Shown: positions 63,025-64,000 of the stretch, in pieces
How the letters are laid out: every line of letters begins with the position of its first letter
Numbering within the stretch: position 1 is the stretch's first letter
Source: Phycisphaeraceae bacterium
Lineage (GTDB): Bacteria; Planctomycetota; Phycisphaerae; Phycisphaerales; SM1A02
Length of the DNA: 64,000 nt
Assembly: GCA_015709595.1 (NCBI GenBank)
Contig: CP054178.1
Location: forward strand, 3,229,205-3,293,204
Reading direction: 5' to 3'
Made by a program: the position numbers and the translations under genes
The notes under the pieces: generated by a model
What the model was told of the DNA's origin: nothing
What the model saw: only the letters and a program-made list of their open reading frames with translations
Databases searched by the model: none

Positions 63025-64000
63025 ATGTATTTCTTCTTCCAGATCGCCGTGGTCTTCTTCGTCGGGCTGATCGCCTACTGGTGGGCCAACCAGGGGCTGT
63101 TCAGTTCGCTGCTGCACTTCATCTGCGTGGTGTGCGCCGGGGCGCTTGCCCTGGCGGTGTGGGAGCCGCTGGTGGGCGGCCTGGCGCTTCGCAACACGTT
63201 CTTTGACCAGTACGCCTGGGGCTTCGGCCTCATCGGACTGTTCGCCATTTCGCTGGCGCTCATGCGACTGGCCGCCGACAAGATCGCTCCGGCCAACGTG
63301 ATGCTGCCGGACTGGGCGAACCTGGCGTTCGGCGGCCTGCTCGGCGTGGGGTCGGGAATCATCTCCATCGGCATTCTGATGATCGGTCTGGGCATGACGC
63401 AGATGTCCAACGAGTTCATGGGCGTCAAGCTCTGGACGCGCGAGAACCGGGGCATCAGCAACATTCACGACAACCAGGCCCAGTCGCTGTGGGTTCCCGC
63501 CCACGAGTGGACGGCCCGCTTCTACGAGTTCATCAGCGCGGGCTCGTTCTATCCCGAGTTCACGCGCCAGCCGATGGCCAAGGTGTATCCCAAGCTGGAC
63601 ATGGTGGCCTTCTCGCTTCACCGCGACTCGTTCGCCAACGGTCAGGGGCGCACCACGATCGTGCCCGAGGCGGTCGGCATCATCAAGACGGGCATCTTCG
63701 GCAACGTCTTCACCGTCGATATCCGCGTGAACAACGAGGCGTACGACCACGCCCAGCAATTCACCATGTCCAGCGCGCAGGTGCGCGTGCTGGCATACGA
63801 GGGCGGCGACGAGCGGCGCGGTCGTGTCGCCGTCTCTCACCCGGTTCGCTGGACCCAGCCCACCCCGCAGGGGCCCACGCGCAAGTTCGAGTTCGACGAC
63901 GTCAGCCACTTCGTGACGAGCATTCCGGGTCAGTCGGAGGTCGTCTTCCAGCTGGAGTTCCCGATCGGCAATGGCGACTTCCAGATTCCGCCCGGCTACA
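63025..64000 (+). CDS. membrane protein, C-terminally cut by the window end
   Basis: About 325 codons are visible with no stop. There are four N-terminal membrane segments in a CvpA-like arrangement (YFFFQIAVVFFVGLIAYWWANQG, LLHFICVVCAGALALAVWEPLV, AWGFGLIGLFAISLALMRL, LAFGGLLGVGSGIISIGILMIGLGM). A large soluble beta-rich domain follows (MVAFSLHRDSFANGQ, VFTVDIRVNNEAYDH). It follows the degenerate secretion ATPase by 51 nt with GAGAGGA before the ATG, so it is probably part of the same operon. Confidence 0.75.
   Translation, partial: MYFFFQIAVVFFVGLIAYWWANQGLFSSLLHFICVVCAGALALAVWEPLVGGLALRNTFFDQYAWGFGLIGLFAISLALMRLAADKIAPANVMLPDWANLAFGGLLGVGSGIISIGILMIGLGMTQMSNEFMGVKLWTRENRGISNIHDNQAQSLWVPAHEWTARFYEFISAGSFYPEFTRQPMAKVYPKLDMVAFSLHRDSFANGQGRTTIVPEAVGIIKTGIFGNVFTVDIRVNNEAYDHAQQFTMSSAQVRVLAYEGGDERRGRVAVSHPVRWTQPTPQGPTRKFEFDDVSHFVTSIPGQSEVVFQLEFPIGNGDFQIPPGY

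Noticed and set aside
61789-63909. A 706-codon minus-strand frame opposite the secretion ATPase and the last gene
   Set aside because: The composition is His/Arg/Gly-rich shadow sequence without motifs; the plus strand has clear family signatures.

Overview
The window is high-GC DNA from a Gram-negative bacterium. A Kdo transferase implies LPS, and there are a retraction-type pilus ATPase, an unusually long SecA and a roughly 1000-residue NAD-glutamate dehydrogenase. The overall gene style (little operon structure, FHA-GAF-PP2C signalling, integrase and replication genes of this type) suggests a planctomycete, perhaps of the Phycisphaerae. That placement is inference; no rRNA is present.

Chromosomal backbone, left part (1-13.3 kb): the start of rplA and rplK; an FHA-GAF-SpoIIE-type phosphatase; a minus-strand run of an S41 protease, tsaD, a GGQ release-factor-like protein and an M20 amidohydrolase; a PDZ protein with an unusual GxDxY solenoid; waaA, thiL and a tsaE-yacG fusion overlapping head to tail; and a Fur-family regulator.

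Mobile region 1 (about 13.3-25.4 kb): an orphan gene between 12-bp repeats is followed by an 11.4-kb integrated element. It has one co-directional cassette: a helix-turn-helix replication-type protein, a transglutaminase-like enzyme, several small proteins with single membrane segments, a very basic membrane protein, three beta-rich candidate capsid proteins and a polyglycine-hinged spike candidate. A ParDE-type toxin-antitoxin pair with a GIY-YIG nuclease, a tyrosine integrase and a small terminal gene follow. I see no portal, terminase, tail or packaging ATPase. The best reading is an undescribed tailless, probably membrane-containing, phage (FLiP- or PM2-like in size and layout, not by recognised homology).

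Backbone, middle part (25.4-51.3 kb): gamma-glutamyltranspeptidase with a Gfo/Idh/MocA oxidoreductase and a sugar-phosphate isomerase; a DUF4442-like protein; a membrane protein; an expanded SecA; a P1B copper-type ATPase with a metal-binding lipoprotein; nrnA-ribF; NAD-GDH; a polysaccharide cassette (polymerase-like, flippase-like, sulfotransferase); and two paralogous exported proteins of unknown function.

Mobile region 2 (51.3-58.0 kb): a 6.7-kb element inserted at the 3' end of tRNA-Val(GAC). It has 23-bp identical attachment sites, a primase-helicase with an iteron-like array, two small helix-turn-helix proteins, a DUF4258/XRE pair and a tyrosine integrase. The integrase gene crosses its own attachment site: the stranded native C-terminal tail lies in frame just inside the opposite end.

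Backbone, right part (58-64 kb): guaB, then a long leader before a PilT-like ATPase, a PilB/GspE-like ATPase with a degenerate Walker A, and a truncated membrane protein at the window end.
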